Source: Methylobacterium frigidaeris (lineage in GTDB: Bacteria; Pseudomonadota; Alphaproteobacteria; Rhizobiales; Beijerinckiaceae). From it: DNA of 64,000 nt. Made by a program: the position numbers and the translations under genes. The DNA lies in assembly GCF_022179185.1 (NCBI RefSeq), contig NZ_BPQJ01000019.1, positions 62,001-126,000 of the forward strand, read 5' to 3'. Positions within the stretch are counted from its first letter, which is position 1. Every line of letters starts with the position of its first letter. The notes below the pieces were generated by a model. That model saw only the letters and a list, made by a program, of their open reading frames with translations, had not been told where the DNA came from and ran no database searches. Shown in pieces: positions 6,999-16,716 of this stretch.

Positions 6999-8557
6999 GT
7001 CTCACTGACGGGTTTGTCGCCGGCCTTGACGACCAGGCGCAGCTCGCAGGCGGTGTCGTTGCCCGGGTCGAGCTCGAACACCGCCCGCACGGTCTTGCGC
7101 TCCGGATACGGGTAGATCCGCTGGCGGACGATGCTGCCGGGCGCGGTGTGCAGGGCGAGTTGCAGGGCGTTCGGGTCGATGCCCTCGGCGAAGGGCGCCT
7201 CGCCGGTGAAGTCGACGAGGAAGAGCCGGCGCTTGCCCCCGGCGCCCTTGCCGATCCGGGTGCCGGAGCAGGCGGCGAGCGGCGGCGCGCCCGGCACCGT
7301 CCAGCACCAGAACTGGCGGTAGCTGAAGGCGATCTCCTTGGCGACCGGATCCTTCGGCCGCCAATAGGCCAGGATGTTCTCGTTGACCTCGGATTCGCTC
7401 GGGATCTCGATGAGCTGCACCGCGCCGGCGCCCCAGCCGTGCTGCGGCACGCCCGGCCCCCAGCTGCCGAGCGGCTCGACCCACAGGCTCGGCCGCTTCT
7501 CCCAGCGCTGCACGTCGTCCTGGTAGTCGCCGTAGGCGCGGGCGCGCTGGATCAGCCCGAAGCCCTTCGGGTCCTGGTCGAGGAAGGCGGAGATCTGCAG
7601 CGTCTCGGGGTTCTGCACCGGGCGCCAGATCGCCTCGCCCCAGCCGTTGCGGATCTGCAACCCGTCGCATTCGTGGGCGGCGGGGCGGGCATCGTCGACG
7701 CTGCGATGGTCGGTCGGCCCGAAGAGGTAGGCGCCGGTCATGCCGGCGATGCCGACATGCTCCAGGTTCGTGCGCGGGCAGAGCGTCGCCTCGACGTCGA
7801 CGATGGTGGCCTCGCCCGGCCGCAGGGTCATGCGGAGCGCCGCGGTGGCGGATTCGGAATCGACGAGGGCATGGATCACGATCTGCCCGGTGCCGGCTCC
7901 CGGCCGCTCGAGCCAGAAGGCGCGAAACAGCGGGAATTCCTCGCCCCTCGCTTCCGCCGGCTTCAGGGTCAGGGCGCGGGCGGTGACGCCGTAGCTCTGG
8001 CCGGCGGCGAGCGCGCGGAAGAACGAGGCGCCCTGGAAGATCGCGCAATCGGACGGGGCCGCGCCGTTGAAGCTCGCATAGAGCCGGAAGCCCGAGAAGC
8101 CGAGGTCGCGGCCCTCGTCCGGGGCTTTCAGCTTGCCGAAGGTGAAGCGATTGCGGTCGTAAGCGATGCGGCGCACCACCCCGTCCTCGATCGCGTGCAA
8201 TGCCACCGGCGTGGTGAACACGAAGCCGCGGTGCAGGGGCTCGACCACGAAGCCGCGGCCCTCGCCGGCCCAGAGCAGGGCGGAGGGTTGCGCCCGCACG
8301 CCGATATACTGCTCGTAGGTGAGGTCCCTGAACGGGTCGGGCAGGTCGTTCGCCGGGGCGGCGTAGGGCTTCTTCGCGAGCGCGCGGGCCAGCTCGACCA
8401 CCTGGCCGGGATCGAAGCGCTGGCCGTCCGACAGGGGCGCCGGCTCCGTCGGCTGCGCGCCCGCCGTCGTGGTCACGGCCAGACCACCGGCGAGCGCCAG
8501 CACCGCGCGTCGGTCGAGGGCTGTGCGGGAGGGCGGGACGGTCGGAGGCTGCGTCAT
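6974..8557 (-). CDS. opgG: Periplasmic glucan biosynthesis protein, OpgG/OpgD family
   Basis: A periplasmic protein of the MdoG family, required for assembly or branching of the glucan made by OpgH. The N-terminus TALDRRAVLALAGGLAV has a twin-arginine pair followed by a hydrophobic stretch ending AGAQ, suggesting Tat export, which is typical of OpgD rather than OpgG of E. coli. Family landmarks include PFRDLTYEQYIGVR, RNGWGEAIWRPVQNP and HGWGAGAVQLIEIP. I take the ATG at 8557 (527 residues); a GTG at 8608 would add 17 residues before the signal. It is followed directly by opgH. The exact paralogue name (G or D) is uncertain. Confidence 0.88.
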   Translation of the reverse strand: MTQPPTVPPSRTALDRRAVLALAGGLAVTTTAGAQPTEPAPLSDGQRFDPGQVVELARALAKKPYAAPANDLPDPFRDLTYEQYIGVRAQPSALLWAGEGRGFVVEPLHRGFVFTTPVALHAIEDGVVRRIAYDRNRFTFGKLKAPDEGRDLGFSGFRLYASFNGAAPSDCAIFQGASFFRALAAGQSYGVTARALTLKPAEARGEEFPLFRAFWLERPGAGTGQIVIHALVDSESATAALRMTLRPGEATIVDVEATLCPRTNLEHVGIAGMTGAYLFGPTDHRSVDDARPAAHECDGLQIRNGWGEAIWRPVQNPETLQISAFLDQDPKGFGLIQRARAYGDYQDDVQRWEKRPSLWVEPLGSWGPGVPQHGWGAGAVQLIEIPSESEVNENILAYWRPKDPVAKEIAFSYRQFWCWTVPGAPPLAACSGTRIGKGAGGKRRLFLVDFTGEAPFAEGIDPNALQLALHTAPGSIVRQRIYPYPERKTVRAVFELDPGNDTACELRLVVKAGDKPVSETWLYRWTP

Positions 8558-8747
8558 CAAGGGAGGTGGTACCGGTCCGGATTCGGGGAGGCGCCGGCCG
8601 TTTACCACGATCCGGGCTGAACCGGGGGTTAAGAATCGCGAAGGTTGCGCCGTGGGGGGGGAACGGCGCGCCGGCGCTTGTTCTGACGGAGCGATCGGCT
8701 AGACGGTCCGCCGACATACACTTCTCCGCGAACCCGACAGGCCGCCG

Positions 8748-10091
8748 ATGACATCCACGCCGAAGCCAGCCGAGGCCCGTTCCCTCCTCGCCGTCGTGCT
8801 CGCCGCCGGCAAGGGGACGCGGATGCGCTCCGCCCTGCCGAAGGTGCTCCATCCCATCGCCGGTCGGCCGATGCTCGCCCACGTCCTCGCTTCGGTCGCG
8901 GAAGCCGGGGCCGGGCGCCTCGCCGTGGTGGTCGAGCCCGGCCGCGACGACGTCGCCCGGGTGGTGGCGGGGTTCTCCGGCGCCGAGACCTTTCCGCAAG
9001 GAGAGCGCCTCGGCACCGCCCACGCGGTGCTGGCGGCCCGTCGCGCCCTGGCGGACGGCGCCGACGACGTGGTGGTGGCCTTCGGCGACACGCCGCTGAT
9101 CAGCCCTCAGACCTATGCTCGCCTGCGGGCGCCGCTGGCCGAGGGGGCGGCGGTCGCGGTGCTGGCGTTCGAGAGCCCGAACCCCACCGGTTACGGCCGC
9201 GTGCTGGTCGAGGACGGCCAGGTGACGGCGATCCGCGAGGAGAAGGACGCGAGCGAGGCCGAGCGCCGCGTCACCCTGTGCAATGCCGGCCTGATGGCGC
9301 TGTCGGGCGCCCACGCCCTTGGGCTTCTGGAGCGGATCGGCAACGCCAACGCGGCGGGCGAGTACTACCTGCCCGACGCCGTGGCGCTGGCGGTGGCGGA
9401 TGGCCACCGGGTCGCGGTGGTGCGGGTGGCGGAGGCCGAGGCGCAAGGGGTGAACGACCGGGTGCAGCTCTCGGCCGCCGAGGCGGCGGTGCAGACGGTC
9501 CTGCGCCGGCGCGCCATGCTGGCGGGCGCCACCCTGATCGCCCCCGAGACGGTGTTCTTCAGCCACGACACGGCGCTCGGCTCCGACGTGGTGGTGGAGC
9601 CCCACGTGGTCTTCGGCCCCGGCGTCGTCGTCGGCGACGGCTGCACCATCCACGCCTTCTCGCACCTGGAGCACGCCCGGCTCGCCGCAGGCGTGCAGGT
9701 CGGCCCCTATGCCCGCCTGCGGCCCGGCGCGGTGCTGGAGGAAGGCGCCCGCATCGGCAACTTCGTCGAGGTGAAGAACGCCGCGATCAAGGCCGGCGCC
9801 AAGGTCAACCACCTCACCTATGTCGGTGACGCCGAGGTGGGGGAGGGCGCCAATCTCGGTGCCGGCACCATCACCTGCAACTACGACGGCGTGAACAAGC
9901 ATCGCACGGTGATCGGGGCCGGCGCCTTCATCGGGTCGAACTCGGCGCTGGTGGCCCCGGTGACGGTCGGGGCCGGTGCCTTCGTGGGCTCCGGCTCCGT
10001 CATCACCGAGGACGTGCCGCCCGGCACGCTCGCGATCGGCCGCGGGCGGCAGGTGATCAAGACCGGGTGGGTGAAGCCGACCAAGGGGTGA
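8748..10091 (+). CDS. glmU: Bifunctional UDP-GlcNAc pyrophosphorylase / GlcN-1-P acetyltransferase
   Basis: GlmU performs the last two steps of UDP-N-acetylglucosamine synthesis in the cytoplasm. Residues 1-230 or so form the nucleotidyltransferase with LAAGKGTRMRSALPKVLH, GTAHAVL and FGDTPLI. The remainder is a left-handed beta-helix of hexapeptide repeats with the acetyltransferase motifs NHLTYVGDAEVG and NYDGVNKHRT. At 447 residues it is the normal length. The gene stands alone, convergent with the DUF2270 gene, but glmS and glmM, which act before it, are in the same window. Confidence 0.96.
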   Translation: MTSTPKPAEARSLLAVVLAAGKGTRMRSALPKVLHPIAGRPMLAHVLASVAEAGAGRLAVVVEPGRDDVARVVAGFSGAETFPQGERLGTAHAVLAARRALADGADDVVVAFGDTPLISPQTYARLRAPLAEGAAVAVLAFESPNPTGYGRVLVEDGQVTAIREEKDASEAERRVTLCNAGLMALSGAHALGLLERIGNANAAGEYYLPDAVALAVADGHRVAVVRVAEAEAQGVNDRVQLSAAEAAVQTVLRRRAMLAGATLIAPETVFFSHDTALGSDVVVEPHVVFGPGVVVGDGCTIHAFSHLEHARLAAGVQVGPYARLRPGAVLEEGARIGNFVEVKNAAIKAGAKVNHLTYVGDAEVGEGANLGAGTITCNYDGVNKHRTVIGAGAFIGSNSALVAPVTVGAGAFVGSGSVITEDVPPGTLAIGRGRQVIKTGWVKPTKG

Positions 10092-10106
10092 GGGTCATCC
10101 CCTCAC
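10088..10106. terminator. Hairpin between convergent glmU and DUF2270 genes
   Basis: GTGAGGG (10088-10094) pairs perfectly with CCCTCAC (10100-10106) across a five-base loop, directly at the glmU stop. A second short stem (GAGGGC/GCCCTC) follows at about 10109-10121. There is no T-tract, so termination strength is uncertain; the position between convergent genes supports the role. Confidence 0.45.
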
Positions 10107-10120
10107 GCGAGGGCACGCCC

Positions 10121-10852
10121 TCACACGTGCACCGACCCGTCGTCGGGATCGCGGCGGCCGGCGCGCAGGCCCGCCGCGAGGAGCCAGGCGTAGAAGCAGG
10201 CCACGCCCGCGAGCACGAGCCAGCCCGGCAGCGGCCCGAGGCCGGCGCCGGCCAGGATCTCGGGGAGGCCGTGCGTGGTCTCGGCGACGCTCGCCCGGGG
10301 GCCGGTCTCCTGAAGCCGGGCGGAGGTGATCTTCAGCACCCAGGCGAGCAGCAGGATCGCGAACATCCAGCCGTAATTGCGCCGCAGCCGCCGGCCGAAG
10401 GCCTCGCGCAAGCTGATGTGGAACATCGGGTGGCGCAGGTCCTCGGCGAGCAGCCGGGTCCAGCCGGGATCGGACACACCGGGATCGGACACACTTGGAG
10501 TGGACGCGCGACTCGGGGCGAAGACCTCGGCGTAGTAGTGCCGCTCGAGCTGGCGCACCCGGGTGCGGTAGACGTCGAAGAAGCGGTAGCGCCGCGCCTC
10601 GATGCTGAGCAGCAGCATCACCAGCAGCATCGCGAACAGGAGCACGCCGTGATGCGCCGTCGGCGTCGAGAGCGAGACCGACAGCATCGCGGCGATGACC
10701 GTGATCGCCCAGTTGGTCGTGCGGTCTATCCGGTCGCGCCAGCCGGCCATCCGGGCGATCTCGGCCCGGTGGTAATGCGCCAGGACCGTGATGGTCTCGG
10801 CGGGCGTCTTCGGAAACGGGAGCGCGGCGGCTTCCGTCGGCGCGGAGATCAT
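10121..10852 (-). CDS. DUF2270 domain-containing membrane protein
   Basis: A 243-residue inner-membrane protein with the DUF2270 landmarks LAHYHRAEIARMAGWRDRID, LSIEARRYRFFDVYRTRVR and LRHPMFHISLREAFGRRLRRNY. Hydrophobic helices occur at about residues 48-80 (two), 155-175 and 210-230. The start at 10852 follows GGGAGG by eight bases; an ATG at 10909 is less likely. A 15-bp tandem duplication (about 10467-10496) encodes VSDPG twice. The function is unknown. It points away from the ECF sigma operon, with a gap of about 190 bases. Confidence 0.82.
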   Translation of the reverse strand: MISAPTEAAALPFPKTPAETITVLAHYHRAEIARMAGWRDRIDRTTNWAITVIAAMLSVSLSTPTAHHGVLLFAMLLVMLLLSIEARRYRFFDVYRTRVRQLERHYYAEVFAPSRASTPSVSDPGVSDPGWTRLLAEDLRHPMFHISLREAFGRRLRRNYGWMFAILLLAWVLKITSARLQETGPRASVAETTHGLPEILAGAGLGPLPGWLVLAGVACFYAWLLAAGLRAGRRDPDDGSVHV

Positions 10853-11042
10853 GGCGGGGGCCTCCCTCTCCGGGCCTCTTCGTCGTTCGGGCCCGGGTAC
10901 CGGCATCATGGCGCAGATCCCGGCGCGACCGGAAGGCGCCCGTCACGAGAGCGGCTCGGTTCCATCGCCCCGTGGTCCTTCAAGCGCGATTGATCTATGG
11001 CGGGGAGAGGAGAGGGGCGGCGCGTCCCCGGAGGCCTGAGCG

Positions 11043-11639
11043 ATGCTGCGCGTCGAGGACCGTCCCCACGGAGACCCGCCCGCCGACCGGGAGGCCGTAA
11101 TCCTGGCCGAGCTGATCGCCTGGGTGGCGGCGGGACGGCAGGACGCCCTGCGGGACCTCTACGCCCGCACGGCCCCGAAACTTTTCGGCCTGATCCTGCG
11201 TATCGTCCGGGACCGGGGCGCCGCCGAGGACGTGCTGCAGGACGCCTACCTGCGGGTCTGGCAGAGCGCCGCGGGCTACGAACCGGAGGCGGGACGGCCG
11301 ATGGCCTGGCTCGCCGCGATCGCGCGCCACCGCGCCATCGACATGGTGCGGCGGAAGGGCGAGGTGCCGATGCCGATGGGCGACGACGAGGAGGAGGACT
11401 GGCTCGCCCGCGTCGCCGACCCGCGCGACGCCGAGGCGGAGTTCCTGAGCCGCGACGCGCTCCTCACCTGCCTCGAACGGCTCGAGCCGATGCAGCGCGA
11501 CTGCGTGGTGCGGGCCTATTGCGAGGGCCTGTCGCGGGAGGAGCTGGCCTTGCGCTACGACCGACCGGTCAACACCGTGAAGACCTGGCTGCATCGCGGG
11601 CTCGCGCTGCTGCGGGGCTGCCTGGACGACGCCGCATGA
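11043..11639 (+). CDS. ECF-type RNA polymerase sigma factor
   Basis: A 198-residue extracytoplasmic-function sigma factor. Region 2 spans about residues 35-100 (LYARTAPKLFGLILRIV, AEDVLQDAYLRVWQ, AWLAAIARHRAIDMVRR). Region 4 spans about 135-195 (LERLEPMQRDCVVRAYCEGLS, PVNTVKTWLHRGLALLR). It resembles the group paired with RskA-type anti-sigma factors. Its stop overlaps the start of the next gene by ATGA, so sigma factor and anti-sigma are made together. A candidate target promoter lies in front of the fasciclin gene downstream. No GAAAC/CGTA-type promoter was found before the sigma gene itself. Confidence 0.93.
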   Translation: MLRVEDRPHGDPPADREAVILAELIAWVAAGRQDALRDLYARTAPKLFGLILRIVRDRGAAEDVLQDAYLRVWQSAAGYEPEAGRPMAWLAAIARHRAIDMVRRKGEVPMPMGDDEEEDWLARVADPRDAEAEFLSRDALLTCLERLEPMQRDCVVRAYCEGLSREELALRYDRPVNTVKTWLHRGLALLRGCLDDAA

Positions 11640-12337
11640 GCGCTCCCGACGAGACCGACCTGCGGGCCGCCGAATACGTGCTGGGCACCTTGAGCGCCGC
11701 CGAGCGCGAGACCTATCGGAGCGAGCGCACCACCTCTCCGGCTCTTCAGGCGGCCGAGCGGGCCTGGGAGGCACGCCTCGCTCCCCTCGCGGGGGCCGTG
11801 CCGGAGGTCGCTCCGCCGCCCGATGCCTGGGAGGGAATCGCCGCTCGCTTGCCGAACGGGGCCTTGCCGCGGCCCGCCGCTCCGGTCGTCGACCTGCGTC
11901 CGGCGCTCCGGCGCTGGCGCCGCGCCGCCCTGGCGGCGGGCGCGGTGGCGGCTGGCCTCGCCCTGTTCATCGCCGTCGATCGCCTCGCGCCCCGAGGGGA
12001 GGCGGGCCGGTACCTCGCGGTGGTGAACCGCGGCGGCGAGCTGCCGGCCCTGGTGGTGCGGGTCGATCCGAGGGCCGGCACGGTCCAGGTCCGGGCACTC
12101 GCCACCGAGGCGCCCCGCGACCGCAGCCTCGAACTCTGGGTCGTGCCCGCCTCCGGCGCGCCGCGCTCCCTCGGCCTCGTCCGGGACGAGGCGGGCACCC
12201 GGCTGTCCCTGCCGCCGGGCGACCGGACCCTCCTCGACGGGGCGCGCCTCGCCGTCTCCGTGGAGCCGCCGGGCGGCTCGCCATCGGGCGTCCCGACCGG
12301 GCCTATGGTCTATACCGGCCGCCTGATCCGCGAATAG
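11636..12337 (+). CDS. RskA-like membrane anti-sigma factor
   Basis: The 233-residue product has a cytoplasmic N-terminal part with the anti-sigma landmark RAAEYVLGTLSAAERE (residues 9-24), one transmembrane helix at about residues 97-117 (ALAAGAVAAGLALFIAV), and a periplasmic RskA-like domain (SLELWVVPASGAPRSLGLV, LAVSVEPPGGSPSGVPTGP). This is the expected partner of the ECF sigma factor encoded by the overlapping gene upstream: it should hold the sigma factor at the membrane until a periplasmic signal releases it. The ZAS zinc motif HxxxCxxC is absent, as is usual in this subgroup. Confidence 0.88.
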   Translation: MSAPDETDLRAAEYVLGTLSAAERETYRSERTTSPALQAAERAWEARLAPLAGAVPEVAPPPDAWEGIAARLPNGALPRPAAPVVDLRPALRRWRRAALAAGAVAAGLALFIAVDRLAPRGEAGRYLAVVNRGGELPALVVRVDPRAGTVQVRALATEAPRDRSLELWVVPASGAPRSLGLVRDEAGTRLSLPPGDRTLLDGARLAVSVEPPGGSPSGVPTGPMVYTGRLIRE

Positions 12338-12392
12338 GACGCGAGGCAATCGCGCCCGGCTCGGAAGACTGCGAGAAAATCGCGGCGGGTCT

Positions 12393-12418
12393 GAAACTTT
12401 CCCGTCCGGCCCTCCGTA
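12393..12418 (+). promoter_or_regulatory. Candidate ECF sigma promoter before the fasciclin gene
   Basis: GAAACT (12393-12398) and CGTA (12415-12418) are separated by 16 bases, the layout of ECF -35/-10 elements (GAAAC or GGAAC, then CGT). It lies 55 bases before the fasciclin ATG and after the anti-sigma gene, so the sigma factor may drive the fasciclin gene as a separate transcript. Confidence 0.5.
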
Positions 12419-12473
12419 CCGGCCCCCGACCCCGACGAGAGCGGGGCCGATACGAGAGACGGGACGACACCCC

Positions 12474-13028
12474 ATGACGATCCGGAATCACGCCCGCACC
12501 CTGGTCCTCGCCCTCGCCCTGACGGCGGCGGGCGGCAGCGCTTACGCCAAGAACCCGATGGTCGGCGGCGCGCCGATGTACGCCTCGAAGTCGATCGTCG
12601 AGAACGCGGTCAACTCGAAGGACCACACCACCCTGGTGGCCGCCGTGAAGGCCGCCGGCTTGGTCGACACCCTGGCCGGCCCCGGCCCGTTCACGGTGTT
12701 TGCCCCCACCAACGCCGCCTTCGCCAAGCTGCCGGCCGGCACGGTCGAGTCCCTGGTCCAGCCGCAGAACAAGCCGACGCTCACCAAGATCCTGACCTAC
12801 CACGTCGTGCCCGGCACCTACACGGCCAAGGACCTGATGGGGCTCGTGAAGCAGGGCGGCGGCCAGGCCGAGCTGAAGACCGCCGCGGGCGGGACCCTGA
12901 CGGTGATGCAGAAGGGCAAGCGCCTGTTCGTGGCCGACGACAAGGGCAACACCGCCCGGGTGACGATCGGCAACGTGATGCAGTCGAACGGCGTCATCCA
13001 CGTCATCGACACCGTGCTGATGCCCTGA
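12474..13028 (+). CDS. Secreted fasciclin (FAS1) domain protein
   Basis: A 184-residue exported protein: a signal peptide (residues 1-25, ending GGSAYA) followed by one FAS1 domain with the conserved FTVFAPTNAAFAKLP and LTYHVVPGTY, ending in NGVIHVIDTVLMP. Small bacterial FAS1 proteins are extracytoplasmic and may contribute to adhesion or envelope stress; the precise role is unknown. The association with an ECF sigma/anti-sigma pair is recurrent in alphaproteobacteria and suggests that this is a main target of that sigma factor. A candidate ECF promoter lies at 12393-12418. Confidence 0.92.
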   Translation: MTIRNHARTLVLALALTAAGGSAYAKNPMVGGAPMYASKSIVENAVNSKDHTTLVAAVKAAGLVDTLAGPGPFTVFAPTNAAFAKLPAGTVESLVQPQNKPTLTKILTYHVVPGTYTAKDLMGLVKQGGGQAELKTAAGGTLTVMQKGKRLFVADDKGNTARVTIGNVMQSNGVIHVIDTVLMP

Positions 13029-13177
13029 CATCCGGGGTCGCCGGGCGGGACCTCCGCCCGGCCGCGGCGTCCTGCCACCAGCCCGTGAACCTTGGCCGTC
13101 ACAAACCGTTACGCAAGTTGACTCGCCGGATGGCCGGCCGGTTCGCTAGAAGGGCTGCGAGCGTAGCGGGTGCGGTA

Positions 13178-13234
13178 CGGCAGGATTCCTGCCGCAATGC
13201 TCCGCATAAGGGTCGGAGCGTCCCGCAGCGGGAC
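13178..13234. repeat. Two palindromes in the glmS leader
   Basis: CGGCAGGATTCCTGCCG (13178-13194) has perfect 8-bp arms around a single base, and GTCCCGCAGCGGGAC (13220-13234) has 6-bp arms around CAG. Both lie in the 236-base gap before glmS, with the motif CTGCGAGCG also occurring on either side (about 13155 and 13239). They could be operators, a structured leader or a dispersed repeat. The sequence does not resemble the Firmicutes glmS ribozyme. Confidence 0.45.
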
Positions 13235-13264
13235 ACTCTGCGAGCGAGACGTGAGGCGGTGAGC

Positions 13265-15091
<1,827 letters not shown>

Positions 15092-15126
15092 GCCTGGCCC
15101 GCCACCGCGGGAGGCAGGGTTTAACG

Positions 15127-15154
15127 GCGCGTCGCCTCCCCGGGGGCGGCGCGC
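15127..15154 (+). terminator. Hairpin after glmS
   Basis: GCGCGTCGCC (15127-15136) pairs with GGCGGCGCGC (15145-15154), including one G-T wobble, 36 bases after the glmS stop. No T-tract follows, so it may stabilise the 3' end rather than terminate alone. Confidence 0.35.
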
Positions 15155-15389
15155 TGTCGCGTTCAGGGACAACGCGAGACCGCGTCCGGTCCTGCCCGCC
15201 ATCAGGGCGCCACGAATTCTTCCGATTCGCTCGATGTCATTTAGCCGGGATTAACCAAGAGGCCGCTCAATACGAGAGCTTAAGGTTGATCCTTTCCTAA
15301 ACGGCCGATCTCGCCGGACCGTCGGGCGCTCGCGCTCCGGCGACCGGCCGGTCGAGTCCGTGCGGGACAAGCCATCGAGTACAGGCCGC

Positions 15390-16499
15390 ATGGACCTCGT
15401 CGCGTATTCGTCCGGTCGCCTCGCCCCGGGCTCCCTCCGCCGCCGCCGCCGCAACCGGCGGCTCCTCGGCATCGCCGCCGTGCTGGGTGGCATCGGGGCC
15501 ACCGCCGGCCTGATGCCGCGCGAGGAGGCTGGTCCGCCGGTGGCGGGGATCGTCGCGGAGCCGATTCGCGAGGCCCGCCTCCCCCCGGCCGAACTCGGCT
15601 GGATGCTCGCGCCGCTGCCGACCCTCGGGCGCGAAGCGGCGGGCTTCACCCGCGACGCCCCGGCCGAGGCGGCCCCGCTTCTCGCGGCCTCGGACCCTGC
15701 GTCGACGCCGGCCCCCGAGCCGCAGCGCCTCGCCGAGGCTGCCCCGGCCGCACTCGTCCCGCCGTCGGAGCCGTCCGCGGCGGTCCAGCCTGCCACCACG
15801 CCGCTCGTCGCGGTTCCCCTGCCGGTGCCGCGCCCGCCCGAGCTGCGTTCCTCGCCGACCATCCTGGCGGCCCGCGCGCCGCGGCGCCCCGTCCAGGCCA
15901 TGGCCTCGACCCAGAGCGTGTTCAAGGCCGCACTGCCGGAGGAGCCGTCGCTGTTCGACCGGATCTTCGGGGGAGGGAGCCAGAGCACCCCGTCGCAGAC
16001 CCTCGCCTACGCCGCACCCGGCGGCCTCGATCCGAGCCCGCGCCCCCGGCTGAGCGCCGGCCCCGGCATCGCTGTCTACGACATCAGCGCCCGCACTGTG
16101 TCCCTGCCGAGCGGCGAGACGCTGGAGGCGCATTCCGGCCTCGGGCCGCACATGGACGATCCGCGCAACGTCCACCTGAAGATGCGCGGCGCCACGCCGC
16201 CGGGCACCTACGACCTCACCGAGCGTGAGGCGCTGTTCCACGGCGTGCGGGCGATCCGGCTCAATCCGGTCGGCGGCAGCGGCGCCATCTACAACCGGGT
16301 CGGGCTGCTGGCCCATACCTACATGCTGGGCCCGAGCGGCGCCTCGAACGGCTGCGTGTCGTTCCGGAACTACGACCGCTTCCTGCAGGCCTTCCTGCGC
16401 GGCGAGGTGCGCCGCCTCGTCGTGGTGCCGGGCAGCGGCGCGAGCGATCTGCCGCGGATCGGCCGGGGCGGTCCTTCGGACCGCGCCACGAGGGGCTGA
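15390..16499 (+). CDS. DUF2778 (L,D-transpeptidase-like) envelope protein
   Basis: A 369-residue protein in three parts: a basic N-terminus (LRRRRRNRRLLG) followed by one hydrophobic helix (about residues 28-42), a long Pro/Ala-rich linker (about 45-190), and a C-terminal DUF2778 domain (about 215-345). That domain has AHSGLGPHMDDPRNVHLK, GTYDLTERE and HTYMLGPSGASNGCVSF, in which His309 and Cys322 match the catalytic His/Cys of the YkuD/Tlde1 fold. DUF2778 enzymes act on peptidoglycan; some are type VI effectors, but here the N-terminal anchor and the absence of secretion genes suggest a resident periplasmic enzyme. A GTG start at 15360 is an alternative. Confidence 0.8.
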   Translation: MDLVAYSSGRLAPGSLRRRRRNRRLLGIAAVLGGIGATAGLMPREEAGPPVAGIVAEPIREARLPPAELGWMLAPLPTLGREAAGFTRDAPAEAAPLLAASDPASTPAPEPQRLAEAAPAALVPPSEPSAAVQPATTPLVAVPLPVPRPPELRSSPTILAARAPRRPVQAMASTQSVFKAALPEEPSLFDRIFGGGSQSTPSQTLAYAAPGGLDPSPRPRLSAGPGIAVYDISARTVSLPSGETLEAHSGLGPHMDDPRNVHLKMRGATPPGTYDLTEREALFHGVRAIRLNPVGGSGAIYNRVGLLAHTYMLGPSGASNGCVSFRNYDRFLQAFLRGEVRRLVVVPGSGASDLPRIGRGGPSDRATRG

Positions 16500-16596
16500 C
16501 GCCGTCGCCTGGATCGCCATCCCGCGCGGCGCCTGAGCGAAGCCGGCTGCCGCATCGCGGAAGCGATCGCCTGAAGCGATAGACCGGAAAGTGTCA

Positions 16597-16619
16597 GGGA
16601 GCCTGTTTGATCGGCTCCC
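16597..16619. terminator. Hairpin after the DUF2778 gene
   Basis: GGGAGCC (16597-16603) pairs with GGCTCCC (16613-16619) across a nine-base loop, about 100 bases past the stop. There is no T-tract. The neighbouring gene to the right is convergent, so the hairpin could serve either strand. Confidence 0.35.
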
Positions 16620-16634
16620 ACCGGGTTGACGCCC

Positions 16635-16680
16635 TCCCGGCGATCCCGGGACCGTGCAGCGGAGCCCGGGATCGCCGGGA
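16635..16680. repeat. Intergenic palindrome with 16-bp perfect arms
   Basis: TCCCGGCGATCCCGGG (16635-16650) and its exact reverse complement (16665-16680) flank a 14-base loop, between two convergent genes. It resembles in composition the palindromes near 19335 and 39584 and is probably a dispersed REP-like element that may double as a bidirectional terminator. Confidence 0.6.
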
Positions 16681-16716
16681 CGTCACGTAGTTCGGAAGAC
16701 CTTGAGCGCGCGTCGT

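Noticed and set aside
7002..9902. 966-codon open frame on the minus strand across opgG and glmU
   Set aside because: It is a shadow frame produced by high GC: the text is low-complexity Arg/Gly/His without a family, and it overlaps two well-supported genes, one on the opposite strand.
10467..10496. Start of a repeat array (15-bp tandem duplication)
   Set aside because: Only two copies, in frame within the DUF2270 gene; a simple slippage duplication and not a CRISPR or satellite.
13029..13264. glmS ribozyme or riboswitch
   Set aside because: The known glmS ribozyme is confined mainly to Firmicutes and its conserved core is not present; only simple palindromes are seen.
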